From Propionibacterium sp. (GTDB taxonomy: Bacteria > Actinomycetota > Actinomycetes > Propionibacteriales > Propionibacteriaceae), in contig JAAYVB010000043.1 of the NCBI GenBank assembly GCA_012517405.1, positions 124,001 through 188,000 of the forward strand: a stretch of DNA of 64,000 nt, written 5' to 3'. The notes beneath the pieces are model-generated. The model saw nothing but the letters and a program-made list of their open reading frames with translations. It was not told the origin of the DNA and made no database searches. The translations under genes were made by a program, and so were the position numbers. Below are positions 46,871 through 57,331 of the stretch, one piece after another; position 1 is the first letter of the stretch; the number at the start of each line of letters is the position of its first letter.

Positions 46871-48571
46871 TCAGTAGAGGGTGTAGAGCTGGGCCGCCGG
46901 CAGCACATCGGCCGGCTTCGGTTCGATGCGGACGCCGTCGATGTCGATCGCGAAGGTCTCCGGGTCGATGTCGATCTTCGGCGTGGCGTCGTTGTTCTTC
47001 ATGTCGGCCTTCGTCGTCTCGCGGGTGCTCGACACTGCAAGGAGCTTGCGCCGCAGCCCGAGCTGGTCGGCCAGGCCGGCGTCCAGTGCTGCGGGAGAAA
47101 CGAACGAAACGCAAAGATCGGGCGCCGCCGGGGCAGCCAGAGTGGGCCGCTCGAGGGTCGGCTGTGGAGTGGTGATGGACGCGTTCGGATCCCCGAGCGA
47201 GCCCCAGACCACCGCCCCACCCTTGACCACCATTTCCGGACGTACCGCGAAGAAACGGGGATCCCACAACACCAGATCAGCCATCTTGCCCACCTCGATC
47301 GAGCCGAGATAGCCGTCCACCCCGTGCGCGATCGCCGGGTTGATGGTGTATTTCGCCACATAGCGCCGGGCCCGCTCGTTGTCGGCCGGCAGCCCGCCGC
47401 CGAGCGACCCCAGCCGGGCTTTCATGACATGGGCGACCTGCCAGGTCCGAGTAATGACCTCACCGATCCGGCCCATCGCCTGCGCGTCGGAGGAGGTGAT
47501 CGACAGCGCGCCCATGTCGTGCAGAATGTCCTCGGCCGCGATGGTGGTCGCCCGGATGCGGGATTCGGCGAAGGCCAGGTCTTCGGGCACCTTCGGATTG
47601 AGGTGGTGGCAGACCAGCAACATGTCGAGGTGCTCGTCGACGGTGTTCTTGGTGTGCGGCAGCGTCGGATTGGTGGACGCCGGCAGCACGTACGGTTCAC
47701 CGGCCAGCTTCAAGATGTCGGGGGCGTGACCGCCACCCGCGCCCTCGGTGTGGAACGCATGGATCGAGCGTCCGGCGATCGCCTTGATGGTCGACTCGAC
47801 GAAGCCAGCCTCGTTCAGCGAATCCGAATGCAGGGCGACCTGCAGCCCCCACTCATCAGCGGCCCGCAGCGCGGCGTCCAGGGCGGCCGGAGTCGAGCCC
47901 CAGTCCTCGTGCACCTTGTAACCGCCCGCCCCGGCCAGGGCCTGCTCAGCGAGCCCCTCGGCGCTCACCGTGTTGCCCTTGCCCAGCAGCAGCACATTCA
48001 CCGGGAACGGGTCCATCGCCCGATGGATGAGGCGCAGATGCCAGGGCCCCGGCGTCACCGTGGTCGCCTTGGTGCCCTCGGCCGGGCCGGTGCCGCCACC
48101 GCTGATCGTCGTGATGCCGGTCGACAAGGCCTCAATGGTCTGCGACGGCGAAATCATATGGACGTGCGAGTCGAACCCGCCCGCGGTCAAGATCTTGCCC
48201 TCGCCGCTGATGATCTCGGTGGAAGGGCCGATCTGCAGCTGCGGGTGGACGCCGTCGCTGACATCGGAGTTGCCGGCCCGGCCGAGCGCGACGATCGTGC
48301 CGTCCTTGATGCCGACATCGGCCTTCACGATTCCCCACCAGTCGAGCACGATCGCATTCGTGATGACCGTATCCGGGGCGCCTTCGGCGCTGGTGACCGA
48401 ACCCTGCAGCATCGACTCGCGGATCGACTTGCCTCCGCCGAAGACGGCCTCGTCGCCTCCGATGGTCAGGTCTTTCTCGACCTCGATCCACAGGTCGGTG
48501 TCGGCCAGCCGGACCTGATCTCCGCTGGTCGGCCCGTACAGCGAGGCGTACTTCTCACGGCTGATCTGCAT
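46871..48571 (-). CDS. ureC: Urease alpha subunit
   Basis: 566 residues, full length. Catalytic subunit hydrolysing urea to ammonia and carbamate at a dinickel centre. Ligands can be read: [10 protein letters not shown] (HxH), the carbamylated lysine in [20 protein letters not shown] and [12 protein letters not shown] histidines, the mobile-flap cysteine in LVCHHLN and SSDAQAMGR with the aspartate ligand. All key residues are intact. A short Asp/Lys-rich stretch near the C-terminus is the only unusual insertion. It starts one base after the ureAB stop. Confidence 0.97.
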   Translation of the reverse strand: MQISREKYASLYGPTSGDQVRLADTDLWIEVEKDLTIGGDEAVFGGGKSIRESMLQGSVTSAEGAPDTVITNAIVLDWWGIVKADVGIKDGTIVALGRAGNSDVSDGVHPQLQIGPSTEIISGEGKILTAGGFDSHVHMISPSQTIEALSTGITTISGGGTGPAEGTKATTVTPGPWHLRLIHRAMDPFPVNVLLLGKGNTVSAEGLAEQALAGAGGYKVHEDWGSTPAALDAALRAADEWGLQVALHSDSLNEAGFVESTIKAIAGRSIHAFHTEGAGGGHAPDILKLAGEPYVLPASTNPTLPHTKNTVDEHLDMLLVCHHLNPKVPEDLAFAESRIRATTIAAEDILHDMGALSITSSDAQAMGRIGEVITRTWQVAHVMKARLGSLGGGLPADNERARRYVAKYTINPAIAHGVDGYLGSIEVGKMADLVLWDPRFFAVRPEMVVKGGAVVWGSLGDPNASITTPQPTLERPTLAAPAAPDLCVSFVSPAALDAGLADQLGLRRKLLAVSSTRETTKADMKNNDATPKIDIDPETFAIDIDGVRIEPKPADVLPAAQLYTLY

Positions 48572-48572
48572 C

Positions 48573-49268
48573 TCAGGCCTCCTTGGTCTGGTCGGCGTCG
48601 CTATCGGTGGTGGTGGCGGACGAGGGGAGCGGACCGAGGTCGCCGCCGTCGGTCTTGCCCAACTGCAGGCCGGGGACGTGCCGCCGTCCGCGGATGGTGA
48701 CCGCCTGCACGGTGCGCGAGACTCCCGGTTCGAAACGGTGCGAGGTGCCGGCCGGGATATCCAGCCGGAAACCGAACGCCTTGTCGCGGTCGAAGTCGAG
48801 AGCGGAGTTCGCGTCGGGCAGATGAAGATGCGAGCCGATCTGCACGGGGCGGTCGCCGGTATTCGTGATGGTCAGCTCGATGCGTTCGGCAGGGGACCGA
48901 TCGGCGTTGAGCTCGACGGTGCCGGGACGTACCCGGACGGCTCCGGGTCCTTCGGCAGCACCGGTCGCGGCGATGGGGCGGTGCAAGGTGACCAGCTTGC
49001 GTCCATCGGGGAACATCGCCTCCACCTGCACCTCGGTGATCAGGTCGGCGACGCCAGGCATCACGTCGTCGGGGCCGAGTACTTCGCGTCCCAGTTGCAT
49101 GAGCTCGGCCACGCTGACCCCCTCGCGGGCGCGCTCGATGACCCATGAGGTCAGGATGGCGATGGCCTCCGGATAGTTCAGCTTGATGCCGCGCGCCTGC
49201 CGGTCGCGGGCGACGATGCCGGCCAACGCCAGCATGAGTCGTTCCTGGTCACCTGGTGTGAGATGCAT
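48573..49268 (-). CDS. ureAB: Urease gamma/beta fusion subunit
   Basis: 231 residues. Residues 1-100 are the gamma subunit ([51 protein letters not shown]), and ~105-231 the beta subunit ([40 protein letters not shown]). Gamma and beta are separate genes in many bacteria; a fusion is known in Helicobacter and some actinobacteria. A Ser/Thr/Asp-rich extension ends the protein. Its start overlaps the nickel-ATPase gene by 20 bases, linking transport and enzyme in one operon. Confidence 0.96.
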   Translation of the reverse strand: MHLTPGDQERLMLALAGIVARDRQARGIKLNYPEAIAILTSWVIERAREGVSVAELMQLGREVLGPDDVMPGVADLITEVQVEAMFPDGRKLVTLHRPIAATGAAEGPGAVRVRPGTVELNADRSPAERIELTITNTGDRPVQIGSHLHLPDANSALDFDRDKAFGFRLDIPAGTSHRFEPGVSRTVQAVTIRGRRHVPGLQLGKTDGGDLGPLPSSATTTDSDADQTKEA

Positions 49269-50802
49269 GGTCGAACTCCTTGATCTCGGTTTGTTCCTCG
49301 GTTGGACGCAATACTGGGCCGTCAGGGGTGGCTGTCATGGTCCACCGGAGGTCGGCGAACTCATCCAACGCCGACTGGTCGTGTGAGATCAGCAGCACCC
49401 CGATACCCCGTTGGTCGGTCACTTTCCGGACGCGGGCCAGCACGTCACGGGCCGTCTCGGCGTCCAGCATCGCGGTGATCTCGTCCAGGATCAGATAGTC
49501 GGGCCGCAAGGCGAGCGCCCGGACGATGCAGGCTCGCTGCAACTCCCCCCCGGATACCTGATCGGGTCGGCGGTCGAGCAACTCCGGCGCCAGGCCGCAC
49601 CATCGGGCGGCCTGGTAGGCGTCGATCTCAAGCCCCGCAAGCCTGGCGGGGAGTTCGATCGCCTTGGCCAGGCTCATCCGCGGATCCATCGCGGTGAATG
49701 GTTGTTGGGAGACCCAGCCAACCCGGCGACGCACGGCGGAAGCCAGTGTCAGCCCGGCGCCGTGCAATGGCCGGCCGTCGAGTTCGATCGTCCCCTCATC
49801 CGGGGCGACCAGCAGTGCCATCATGGACGCCAGCGTCGACTTGCCCACCCCGGAAGCTCCCGCCAGCCCGACGATCTGCCCGCGCGGCAGATCGAGATCA
49901 AGCGAACGGACGATCTCGCGTCCGCTCAGCACGCGAGTGACGCCGCGAGCCGTCAGGCTGCGATCTGGCGTCTGAGCGGCGACGGTGCCTGTGCGGCGGA
50001 TGGCTGGGCGTGATGCGATGAGTTGACGGGGATCACCATGCGCGGTGATCGCACCGTCTTTCATGATCGAGACGACGTCGCCGTAGCGGCGGGCGAGCTC
50101 GGCCTCGTGAGTGATGAGCAGCACGCTGTGGCCGCTGTGCGCGAAGTTGGCGAGTGCCCTCACCAGGATCGCCGCGGACTGGGCGTCGAGCCCCGAGGTG
50201 GGCTCATCGGCCAGCAGCACCGGCGGGTGCCCGATCATCGCCGCCACCAGGCCCAGTCGGCTCAGCTGGCCGCCCGACAGCTCGTGCGGATAGCGGTCGA
50301 GCCATTCGACCTCGGCGCCGGCCGCCCAGCACAGCTCGCGGATGCGCTGCTCATCGTCCGAGCTCGCCAGGTGGGGGTGGACGGGCAGCAGCCCCGACCT
50401 CGGCGAGACCACCCGCATCGCCTCGCGAAGCTGGCTGCGGATCGTCCTGGTTGCGGTGAAAGCGGTCACCGATCCTTGGATCGTGGTGCCGATCACCCGG
50501 CCGAGAACCCGGGAACGGAAGGCACGCGACGAGAGCGTCATCAGGTCCCAGTGGTCGTCGCCGTGGACCAGGTCGATCCGGCCGCTGCGGCGCGCGGCGC
50601 GCGGCACCATACCGGTGAGCGCGTTGATCACGGTGGTCTTGCCGGCTCCCGAAGGCCCCAGCAGCACATGGAGAGCACCGGGCTGCAGTTCGAGATCGAC
50701 GCCGTTGACCGCGGGATGGTTCCCGAAGCCGACCCGCAGATCGCGGATCGTCACGACGGCCCCCGCATGGCCGTGCGGTGACAGCGGCGCATGGTCAGCC
50801 AT
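49249..50802 (-). CDS. Fused double ABC ATPase (probable nickel importer NikDE)
   Basis: 517 residues with two complete ABC domains in the oligopeptide/nickel class. First: Walker [10 protein letters not shown] (49-57), signature LSGGQ, Walker [12 protein letters not shown]. Second: Walker [10 protein letters not shown], signature VSGGELQRA, Walker [12 protein letters not shown]. It corresponds to DppD and DppF, or NikD and NikE, joined in one chain. Nickel is assigned from context only: the gene lies between the two permeases and the urease subunits and overlaps both neighbours. The C-terminal half is more standard than the first. Confidence 0.85.
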   Translation of the reverse strand: MADHAPLSPHGHAGAVVTIRDLRVGFGNHPAVNGVDLELQPGALHVLLGPSGAGKTTVINALTGMVPRAARRSGRIDLVHGDDHWDLMTLSSRAFRSRVLGRVIGTTIQGSVTAFTATRTIRSQLREAMRVVSPRSGLLPVHPHLASSDDEQRIRELCWAAGAEVEWLDRYPHELSGGQLSRLGLVAAMIGHPPVLLADEPTSGLDAQSAAILVRALANFAHSGHSVLLITHEAELARRYGDVVSIMKDGAITAHGDPRQLIASRPAIRRTGTVAAQTPDRSLTARGVTRVLSGREIVRSLDLDLPRGQIVGLAGASGVGKSTLASMMALLVAPDEGTIELDGRPLHGAGLTLASAVRRRVGWVSQQPFTAMDPRMSLAKAIELPARLAGLEIDAYQAARWCGLAPELLDRRPDQVSGGELQRACIVRALALRPDYLILDEITAMLDAETARDVLARVRKVTDQRGIGVLLISHDQSALDEFADLRWTMTATPDGPVLRPTEEQTEIKEFDHASHTR

Positions 50803-51643
50803 GGTGCTGCTCCTTCGGCTTGATCAGCGTGGTGATGGCCACGGTCGTGACGACCAGCAGGCCGGCCGGAGCAGCCAGCGTCCACCAGCTGCCGGTGAGC
50901 AGCGCCTGCTGACCGAGGTTGAGCAGCGAACCCAGCGACGGTTGATGGGGCGGAAGACCCAGCCCCAAGAAGGTGAGCGTCGACTCGTGCCAGATCGCGT
51001 GCGGAATCAGCAGCCCGAACGCCACACTCAGCTGGTTGGCCAGCCGCGGCAGGGCGTGGTAGCGCAACAGTTGTGCGCGGGTGAAGCCCTGGGTGATGGC
51101 CGCACGGTAGTGATCGCGCACCCCGACGGCAAGCATCTCCGCGCGGGTCAGCCGTGCGCTCTGCGGCCAGTGCGTGAGCGCGACGACCATGATGATCGCC
51201 AGCAGGGAGCCGCGGAAGGTCGCCGCGATGACGATGCCCAGCAGCAGGTGCGGCAGGGAGTTGAAGCCGTCGACGACCCGCATCGTCCAGCGGTCGAAGC
51301 GTCCGCCGATCAGCCCGCAGGTCACCCCGACCGCCGAGCCGATGACGATCGCGCTCAGCGCGCCGGCCAACGCCACCAGGATCGAGATCCGCAGGCCGTA
51401 GGCGCAGCGGACGAACAGGTCGCGGCCGGCCAGGTCGGTGCCGAACAGGTGAGCCACAGACGGTGGTTGAGCACCGGTCTGATAGGCGACATCGGTCAGC
51501 GGAACCACGTTGACCAGCGGCACGACGATCGCATACGCCATCAGCGCCGCCACGGTGAGACCGGCAAGAAGTCGAGGCCAGGTGACCCTCTGGAGGATCT
51601 GCCCGGCGACCGACGCTCTCGGCAACGTCAGTTCATAGCTCAT
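50795..51643 (-). CDS. ABC transporter permease (DppC/NikC-like)
   Basis: 282 residues from ATG 51643. An N-terminal membrane span, then LFGTDLAGRDLFVRCAYGLRIS, the motif that precedes the transmembrane core in the DppC/NikC family. The core has about five more spans and the EAA-type loop RAAITQGFTRAQLLRYHALP. It pairs with the upstream NikB-like permease, which it overlaps by 11 bases, and overlaps the ATPase gene by eight. Substrate by context: nickel. Confidence 0.87.
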   Translation of the reverse strand: MSYELTLPRASVAGQILQRVTWPRLLAGLTVAALMAYAIVVPLVNVVPLTDVAYQTGAQPPSVAHLFGTDLAGRDLFVRCAYGLRISILVALAGALSAIVIGSAVGVTCGLIGGRFDRWTMRVVDGFNSLPHLLLGIVIAATFRGSLLAIIMVVALTHWPQSARLTRAEMLAVGVRDHYRAAITQGFTRAQLLRYHALPRLANQLSVAFGLLIPHAIWHESTLTFLGLGLPPHQPSLGSLLNLGQQALLTGSWWTLAAPAGLLVVTTVAITTLIKPKEQHHG

Positions 51644-52673
51644 GAGGATCCGTCCTCGGATCGAGCCAGACGAGTGCCACATCGGCGAGCAAGCCGCCGA
51701 TCAACGCCATCGCGGCTAACAGCATCGACACGACGCCCAGCAGCGGAAAATCTTGCGCCAGCGCCGCGCTCACCAGGGATTGGCCGAGCCCCGGCCAGGA
51801 GAAAATCTGCTCGACCAGCACCGAACCGGCGATCACCTCGGTCAGCCGGGCGCCGGTGATTGCCAAGACCGGGATCATCGCGGTGGGCAGGATGTGGCGC
51901 GCGAATACCGTGCGCTCGGGCACCCCACGCAGCCTCGCCGCCCGCACCCCAGGATCCCCGGACGCCTCCACCAGGGCCTTGCGCAGATGCAGGGTGATCC
52001 ACGGCAATTGCCCGATCGCGACGGCAGTCACCGGCAGGATCAGGTGCCGTACGGTATCGGCGATGCCACCGGGCATGCCCGGGGTGCTGATCCCACCGGC
52101 AGGCAAGGCCCGCAGGCTCAACGAGAAGACAGCAATCAGACCCAGCCCGACCAGGAACGGCGGCACTGCCGAGATCACCCACATCAGCAAGTCGAGCACC
52201 CGGGAAACCACATGATGTGGACGCCTGGCCGCCACCACAGCGAGGGGAATCGACACCGCGAACCCGAGCAACAGGCCGCCGCTCATCAGCAGCAGGGTCC
52301 ACGGCAGCCGGGCTGAAACGACATCGGCGACCGGCATCCTGGCCGACATCGAATACCCGAGGTCACCGGTCACCAGACCGGCGAACCAGCGCAGCCAGGC
52401 CTGCCACCAGGGCAGTTGCGCGATGGCCTGCTCGACGCCTTGGCGTCCAGCCCCGCTGGTAAATTCGTCCTGCGAGCCGAGGAACGCCGACGACGCATCG
52501 ACCGGTGAGAGCTCGGCGAGCGCGAAAACCAGCAGGCTGAGCGCCACCAGCAGTGGGACCAACCAGCCGAGCCGGCGCAGGATCAGGCGCACGATTGCGG
52601 CTGGGCGGCCGCGCCGGACGGCCCCGGCGGGCTTGCGTTCGCGCCTGGGCGTGACAACGGCTGTCGCACTCAT
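51633..52673 (-). CDS. ABC transporter permease (DppB/NikB-like)
   Basis: 346 residues from ATG 52673. A basic N-terminal ~35 residues (RRERKPAGAVRRGRP), then RLGWLVPLLVALSLLVFAL as first span, GDLGYSMSARMPVADVV before the core, the EAA loop EASGDPGVRAARLRGVPERT and IFSWPGLGQSLVSAALAQDFPL, a DppB/NikB hallmark. It overlaps the substrate-binding protein gene by four bases (ATGA). Confidence 0.88.
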   Translation of the reverse strand: MSATAVVTPRRERKPAGAVRRGRPAAIVRLILRRLGWLVPLLVALSLLVFALAELSPVDASSAFLGSQDEFTSGAGRQGVEQAIAQLPWWQAWLRWFAGLVTGDLGYSMSARMPVADVVSARLPWTLLLMSGGLLLGFAVSIPLAVVAARRPHHVVSRVLDLLMWVISAVPPFLVGLGLIAVFSLSLRALPAGGISTPGMPGGIADTVRHLILPVTAVAIGQLPWITLHLRKALVEASGDPGVRAARLRGVPERTVFARHILPTAMIPVLAITGARLTEVIAGSVLVEQIFSWPGLGQSLVSAALAQDFPLLGVVSMLLAAMALIGGLLADVALVWLDPRTDPHEL

Positions 52674-54256
52674 CGCCAGCTCGCCACATTCCACCAGGGG
52701 CCCCAGGCGATGCCGTGTTCGTGGGGCTCGACGACATGCTCGATGGGGGAGTACTGGTCGAGGCCCCGCGCCACATAGGTGTGATCCAGGGCGAAGACCG
52801 TGACCGACGCAGGATCGGCGATCAGCAGCGTCTGGAGCTGCCGGTAGTCGGCGTTGCGAAGGTTCGGATCGGCTTCGCGACGGGCCTGATCGAGCAGCGC
52901 GTCGACTGCCGGATTGCGATACTGGCTGGCGTTCGAGTACGGATCGTCCGGGTCGAAGGCCGCGAACGACGAGTGCACCGTGGTGTAGAGCTGCGTGTCG
53001 GGGTCGTAGGGCACGTCGCCTCCCCCGAAGACGAATGCGGTGGTCTCGATCTTCTGCTTCGCCTGGGGCCGGTCGACCGCGAGCAGCTGCACCTCTATGC
53101 CGAGCTTCGCCATGTCGGATGCGAAGGCCTGTGCCAGGTCGCGGCGCACCGTGTCCTCGGCGAAATACATCAGCTCGAACGAGAAGCGGACGCCGTCCTT
53201 GCCGCGCACGCCGTCGCTGCCCAGCGTCCAGCCGGCAGCGTCCAGCAGGGCGGCGGCTTGTTGCGGGTCGTAGCCGAAGGCCGCGTCCGGGTCGTAGGCC
53301 TCACCGAACGACGGGGTGATCGGGGTGCTGATCGCCTGGCCGTGCCCGGCGAGGATGCCGTCGACCATGGTCTGCCGGTCGGTGCCCAGGTTCAGCGCGA
53401 TGCGCACGTTGGGATCCTGAAAGATCGGCTGGCTTTCGGGCAGGGTGATGCCGCGATAGTCGCCGGAAGGATTGACGAAGATCTCCAGCCCCTGCTGCCC
53501 GTTGAGCTGGTTCGCGACCAGCGGGGACAGCTGCGCGCCATCGAAGTCGCCGGAAAGCAGCCGTTGAGCGCGGGCATTCTCGTCGCTGACGAAGCCGATG
53601 TAGATCTGTTCGATGAGTGGTTTGCCGGCCCAGTAGTCGTCGCGGGCGGTCAGAGTCATGGAGGTGCCCTGCTGCCAGTTGGTCAGCGTGTAGGGGCCGG
53701 TACCGACGGGCTCGCGGGCAAGCGGTGAATCAAGGATTGATCCGCCGACCGTCTCGGCGGCGGGAATGCCCAGTGTCAGCAGCACGGGGAAGCCCGCGTA
53801 GGGCGTGGCAAGGTCGAAGACGACAGTGGACGAGTCGCTTGCTCGCACAGAGTTCACCAGTTCATAGTTGCCGCGCAGCGGGGAGGCCGTCGCCGGGTCG
53901 AGAACCGCCTGGTAGGCGGCCACGACATCGTCCGCGTCGAAGGCCGAGCCGTCGCTGAAAGTGACGCCATCGCGCAGGTGCACCGTCCACTCGGTCAGGT
54001 CGGCGTTGGAGACAGGCATCTCGGTGGCCAGCTCGGGCTCCAGCCCGTCGCCTCCGACGGCGACCAGCGAGTCGTAGAACTTCGACGTGATCGAGAAGGT
54101 GTATTCCAGCGGGTTGAGGGTCTCGTACTCGTTGGTCTCGGCCAGGCGTAGCGCCGTCTCCGGTTCGGCTGGCTGCGGCGAGGTGGTCCCGGACGCCTGG
54201 CAGGCTGTCACGGTGAACACCGTCACGGCAGCGACCAGGAGTGTCGGGATGCGCAT
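52670..54256 (-). CDS. ABC transporter substrate-binding lipoprotein (probable nickel/peptide type)
   Basis: 528 residues from ATG 54256. Signal with lipobox VTAC at about residues 16-19, then a peptide/nickel-binding protein (SBP family 5): WTVHLRDGVTFSDGSAFDADD, EPVGTGPYTL, TDRQTMVDGILAGHGQ. First gene of the nik-ure operon, so nickel (free or chelated) is the likely cargo. Several histidines near the C-terminus (HVVEPHEHG) could take part in metal binding. Peptide transport cannot be ruled out from sequence. Confidence 0.87.
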   Translation of the reverse strand: MRIPTLLVAAVTVFTVTACQASGTTSPQPAEPETALRLAETNEYETLNPLEYTFSITSKFYDSLVAVGGDGLEPELATEMPVSNADLTEWTVHLRDGVTFSDGSAFDADDVVAAYQAVLDPATASPLRGNYELVNSVRASDSSTVVFDLATPYAGFPVLLTLGIPAAETVGGSILDSPLAREPVGTGPYTLTNWQQGTSMTLTARDDYWAGKPLIEQIYIGFVSDENARAQRLLSGDFDGAQLSPLVANQLNGQQGLEIFVNPSGDYRGITLPESQPIFQDPNVRIALNLGTDRQTMVDGILAGHGQAISTPITPSFGEAYDPDAAFGYDPQQAAALLDAAGWTLGSDGVRGKDGVRFSFELMYFAEDTVRRDLAQAFASDMAKLGIEVQLLAVDRPQAKQKIETTAFVFGGGDVPYDPDTQLYTTVHSSFAAFDPDDPYSNASQYRNPAVDALLDQARREADPNLRNADYRQLQTLLIADPASVTVFALDHTYVARGLDQYSPIEHVVEPHEHGIAWGPWWNVASWR

Positions 54257-54308
54257 ACTGAGTCTCTTCTTTGCGGGAATCTGCCAACCTCGACGGTAGC
54301 AAGTGGTC

Positions 54309-54324
54309 GTTACATGGCGGTTAC
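54309..54324 (-). promoter_or_regulatory. GlnR-box-like site upstream of the nickel/urease operon
   Basis: On the minus strand GTAAC-N6-GTAAC, about 53-68 bases upstream of the first operon ATG. The published GlnR consensus is GTNAC-N6-GAAAC, so one mismatch in the second half-site. glnR lies in this window, and urease genes are known GlnR targets in actinomycetes. Confidence 0.5.
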
Positions 54325-54401
54325 GTTCACCGGTGCGGGCTGTCAGGCGATCGCGGTTCGTGGATCGGCCGTGCTTTGGAGCATATCGGTGATGGTGTTG
54401 A

Positions 54402-54465
54402 TGCCGAGACAGACGGTGCGCAGAGCGCGGCGGGTGCTGAGACAGAAGGTGCGCAGAGCGCTGCA
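54402..54465. repeat. Imperfect 33-bp tandem duplication in the nikA-purD gap
   Basis: Two adjacent copies with cores GAGACAGACGGTGCGCAGAG and GAGACAGAAGGTGCGCAGAG lie in the 269-base divergent region. No gene is evident there; it may be a decayed coding fragment or spacer. Position is between the GlnR-like box and the purD start. Confidence 0.6.
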
Positions 54466-54513
54466 TGCCTGGTTCCGCACCGAAGCACGTGGCTGGTCAT
54501 CGCCGCGGACCAC

Positions 54514-54519
54514 TAGAGT
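54514..54519 (+). promoter_or_regulatory. Predicted -10 box (TAGAGT) of leaderless purD
   Basis: TAGAGT, six bases, GTG 54526. No ribosome binding site in between. Confidence 0.55.
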
Positions 54520-54525
54520 TGCAGC

Positions 54526-55785
54526 GTGAGCGCAGCCCAACTTGGTATTCCGTTGACCGTTCTGGTGGTGGGATCGGGGGGACGAGAGCATTCCCTGGCC
54601 CTGGCCATCTCGCATGATCCGTCGGTTGAGGCGGTGCACATCGCCCCCGGTAACCCCGGCACGGCGGCGGTCGGCACCAATCACCCGGTCGATCCGTGCG
54701 ACCCCGAGGCTGTCAGTGCCTTGGCCGACGAGGTCGGCGCGAATCTCGTGGTCATCGGGCCGGAGGCGCCCCTGGTTGCCGGCGTCGCCGACGCGGTGCG
54801 GGCCAAGGGCATTGCCTGCTTCGGCCCGAGCGCGGCCGCCGCCCAGTTGGAAGGTTCCAAGGCGTTCGCCAAGCAGATCATGGCCGAGGCCGGGGTGCCC
54901 ACCGCGGGCTATCGCGTCTGCCGGACTCCCGCCGAGCTGGCAGCCGCTCTCGACGAATTCGGTCCGCCCTATGTGGTCAAACATGATGGCCTTGCCGCCG
55001 GTAAGGGGGTGCTGGTCACCACCGACCGCGACGCCGCACTCCAGCATGGCGCAGGCAGTGAGCAGGTGGTCGTCGAGGAGTACCTCGATGGCCCCGAGGC
55101 CAGCTTGTTCGTCATCACCGATGGCACTGATGCCCTCCCGCTGCAGCCCGCTCAAGACTTCAAGCGTGTCGGCGACGGCGATGCCGGCCCGAACACGGGG
55201 GGCATGGGGGCCTACACTCCGCTGCCTTGGCTCGCACCCGGCACCGTCCAGGAAGTGATGGACACGGTCGTCACCCCGACCCTGGCCCGGATGCGCGAAC
55301 TCGGCACCGCTTTCGCCGGCCTGCTCTACGTCGGCCTGGCCATCACCAAGGCCGGGCCACGAGTGGTCGAGTTCAACGCCCGGTTCGGTGACCCGGAGAC
55401 CGAGGTCGTGCTGCCGCTGCTGCACACGCCGCTCGGGCAGGTGCTCTACGCCGCGGCCACCGGATCGTTGGCTAAGGTCGGCCGGCTCGACTTCGATGAT
55501 CGGGCTGCGGTCTGTGTGGTATTCGCTGCGAAGGGCTACCCGGGCTCACCGCGCAAGGGCGGCCACATCAGCTTGCCTCCCGAAACCGACCGGGTGCACG
55601 TCATCCATGCCGGCACCGCGCTCGACGCCGACGGACGACTGACCGCCAACGGCGGTCGCGTCCTAGTGGTCGTGGGTATCGGCGATGATCTCGCAGATGC
55701 CCGCGCGGCCGTCTACGAGCACATCGCCAAGATCGACTTCCCGGACGGATTCTGCCGCTCCGACATCGCCGCCAAGGCCATTTGA
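54526..55785 (+). CDS. purD: Phosphoribosylamine-glycine ligase
   Basis: 419 residues. ATP-grasp enzyme making glycinamide ribonucleotide, second step of purine synthesis. [15 protein letters not shown] at the N-terminus, the ATP-grasp lysines in [25 protein letters not shown], and the metal-binding [11 protein letters not shown]. Start set by the leaderless-type promoter. purB follows after 13 bases with a good ribosome site. Confidence 0.96.
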   Translation: MSAAQLGIPLTVLVVGSGGREHSLALAISHDPSVEAVHIAPGNPGTAAVGTNHPVDPCDPEAVSALADEVGANLVVIGPEAPLVAGVADAVRAKGIACFGPSAAAAQLEGSKAFAKQIMAEAGVPTAGYRVCRTPAELAAALDEFGPPYVVKHDGLAAGKGVLVTTDRDAALQHGAGSEQVVVEEYLDGPEASLFVITDGTDALPLQPAQDFKRVGDGDAGPNTGGMGAYTPLPWLAPGTVQEVMDTVVTPTLARMRELGTAFAGLLYVGLAITKAGPRVVEFNARFGDPETEVVLPLLHTPLGQVLYAAATGSLAKVGRLDFDDRAAVCVVFAAKGYPGSPRKGGHISLPPETDRVHVIHAGTALDADGRLTANGGRVLVVVGIGDDLADARAAVYEHIAKIDFPDGFCRSDIAAKAI

Positions 55786-55798
55786 CAAGGAGAATCAG

Positions 55799-57232
55799 TT
55801 GACTATCCCGAACGTGCTGGCCAACCGCTATGCGTCCGAGCAGATGCGCTCGATCTGGTCGCCGATCAACAAGATCATCGCCGAACGCAAGCTGTGGATC
55901 GCGGTGCTGGAGGCTCAGCGGGACCTCGGTGTCGAGTTCGGCGGTGACGACCCCGACCAGGTGATCGCTGACTACCTCGCCGTCGTCGATCAGGTCGATC
56001 TCGATTCCATCGCGGCCCGCGAACGCATCACCCGCCACGACGTCAAGGCACGCATCGAAGAGTTCAATGGGCTGGCCGGCCACGAGCACATCCACAAGGG
56101 CATGACCAGCCGCGACCTCACCGAGAACGTCGAGCAGATGCAGGTGCTCGAGGCGCTGAGACTGATCCGTTCCCGAACGGTCACCGTGCTCGCGCGGCTG
56201 GGTGAACTGGCCGCCCGTTACACCGATCAGCCGATCGCCGGACGCAGCCACAACGTGGCCGCGCAGGTCACCACCCTCGGCAAGCGGTTCGCGACCTGTG
56301 CCGACGAGCTGCTGATCGCCCATGCCCGCCTCGATGACCTGATCGGACGCTATCCCGCCCGCGGCATCAAGGGCCCGGTCGGCACCAGCCAGGACATGCT
56401 CGACCTGCTCGGCGGTGACCTCGCCAAGCTCGACGAGTTCGAGACGCGGATCGCCTCCGGGTTGGGATTCGGGCAGGTGCTCGACTCGACCGGCCAGGTC
56501 TACCCGCGCTCGCTCGACTTCGATGCGATCTCCGCACTCGCCCAAACCGCGGCCGCGCCGTCGAACCTGGCCACCAGCATCCGGCTGATGGCCGGAAACG
56601 AGCTGGTCACCGAGGGATTCGCGGAGGGTCAGGTGGGTTCGTCGGCGATGCCGCACAAGATGAACACCCGCAGCTGTGAGCGAGTCAACGGGCTCGCCGT
56701 GGTGATCCGCGGCTACCTGTCGATGATCAGCGAACTGGCCGGCGACCAGTGGAATGAGGGCGACGTCAGTTGCTCGGTGGTGCGGCGCATCGCACTGCCG
56801 GACGCCTTCTACGCGCTCGATGGGCTCTACGAGACCTTCTTGACCGTCTTGTCCGGGTTCGGCGCTTTCCCAAAGGTGATCGCCGCCGAGCTCGATCGCT
56901 ATCTACCCTTCCTGACCACGACGAAGGTGCTGATGGCCGCGGTCCGCAAGGGAGTCGGACGCGAGGACGCCCACGAGGCCATCAAACAGAATGCAGTCGC
57001 CGTCGCCTTGGAGATGCGTACCACCGGTGACCGGACGAATCAGCTCTTCGACCGGCTGGCTGCCGATTCGCGGCTCGGATTGAGCCGTGAAGAGCTGGAT
57101 CATCTGGTCAGCGCACCGCTGGAGTTGACCGGGGCAGCCGCCCGCCAGGTGGAGCGCGTGGTGGCCAAGATCACTCCGCTGGTGGACGCCGATCCGCAAG
57201 CGGCCGCGTATCAGCCCGGGACAGTTCTCTGA
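55799..57232 (+). CDS. purB: Adenylosuccinate lyase (TTG start)
   Basis: 477 residues. It acts twice in purine synthesis, cleaving SAICAR to AICAR and adenylosuccinate to AMP. The fumarase/aspartase superfamily signature is GSSAMPHKMNTRSCERV, with HKGMTSRDLTENV and RSHNVAAQVTTLGKR for substrate and base residues. The start is TTG 55799, because AAGGAG lies six bases before it and the homology begins right there; no ATG or GTG fits. Purine substrates for it come from purC and purA in the same window. Confidence 0.95.
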   Translation: MTIPNVLANRYASEQMRSIWSPINKIIAERKLWIAVLEAQRDLGVEFGGDDPDQVIADYLAVVDQVDLDSIAARERITRHDVKARIEEFNGLAGHEHIHKGMTSRDLTENVEQMQVLEALRLIRSRTVTVLARLGELAARYTDQPIAGRSHNVAAQVTTLGKRFATCADELLIAHARLDDLIGRYPARGIKGPVGTSQDMLDLLGGDLAKLDEFETRIASGLGFGQVLDSTGQVYPRSLDFDAISALAQTAAAPSNLATSIRLMAGNELVTEGFAEGQVGSSAMPHKMNTRSCERVNGLAVVIRGYLSMISELAGDQWNEGDVSCSVVRRIALPDAFYALDGLYETFLTVLSGFGAFPKVIAAELDRYLPFLTTTKVLMAAVRKGVGREDAHEAIKQNAVAVALEMRTTGDRTNQLFDRLAADSRLGLSREELDHLVSAPLELTGAAARQVERVVAKITPLVDADPQAAAYQPGTVL

Positions 57233-57240
57233 GGCTTAGG

Positions 57241-57275
57241 GCACACCCCTGCAGACGGCACACCCTCTGCAGACC
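57241..57275. repeat. 17/18-bp tandem repeat after purB
   Basis: Two copies of GCACACCCctGCAGAC-type units lie in the 99-base gap between convergent purB and the next gene. A six-base inverted repeat (CTGAGG/CCTCAG) brackets them and could form a weak terminator. Confidence 0.45.
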
Positions 57276-57331
57276 TCAGCGAGCGATCCCGCAGGCAGCC
57301 TCCTGGTGGACGAGCGGCGCCGGCACCGTGG

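Noticed and set aside
54271-54516. Plus-strand frame in the nikA-purD gap
   Set aside because: Its repetitive AETDGAQSAAG-type peptide follows from the 33-bp DNA duplication; no start signals or recognisable domain.
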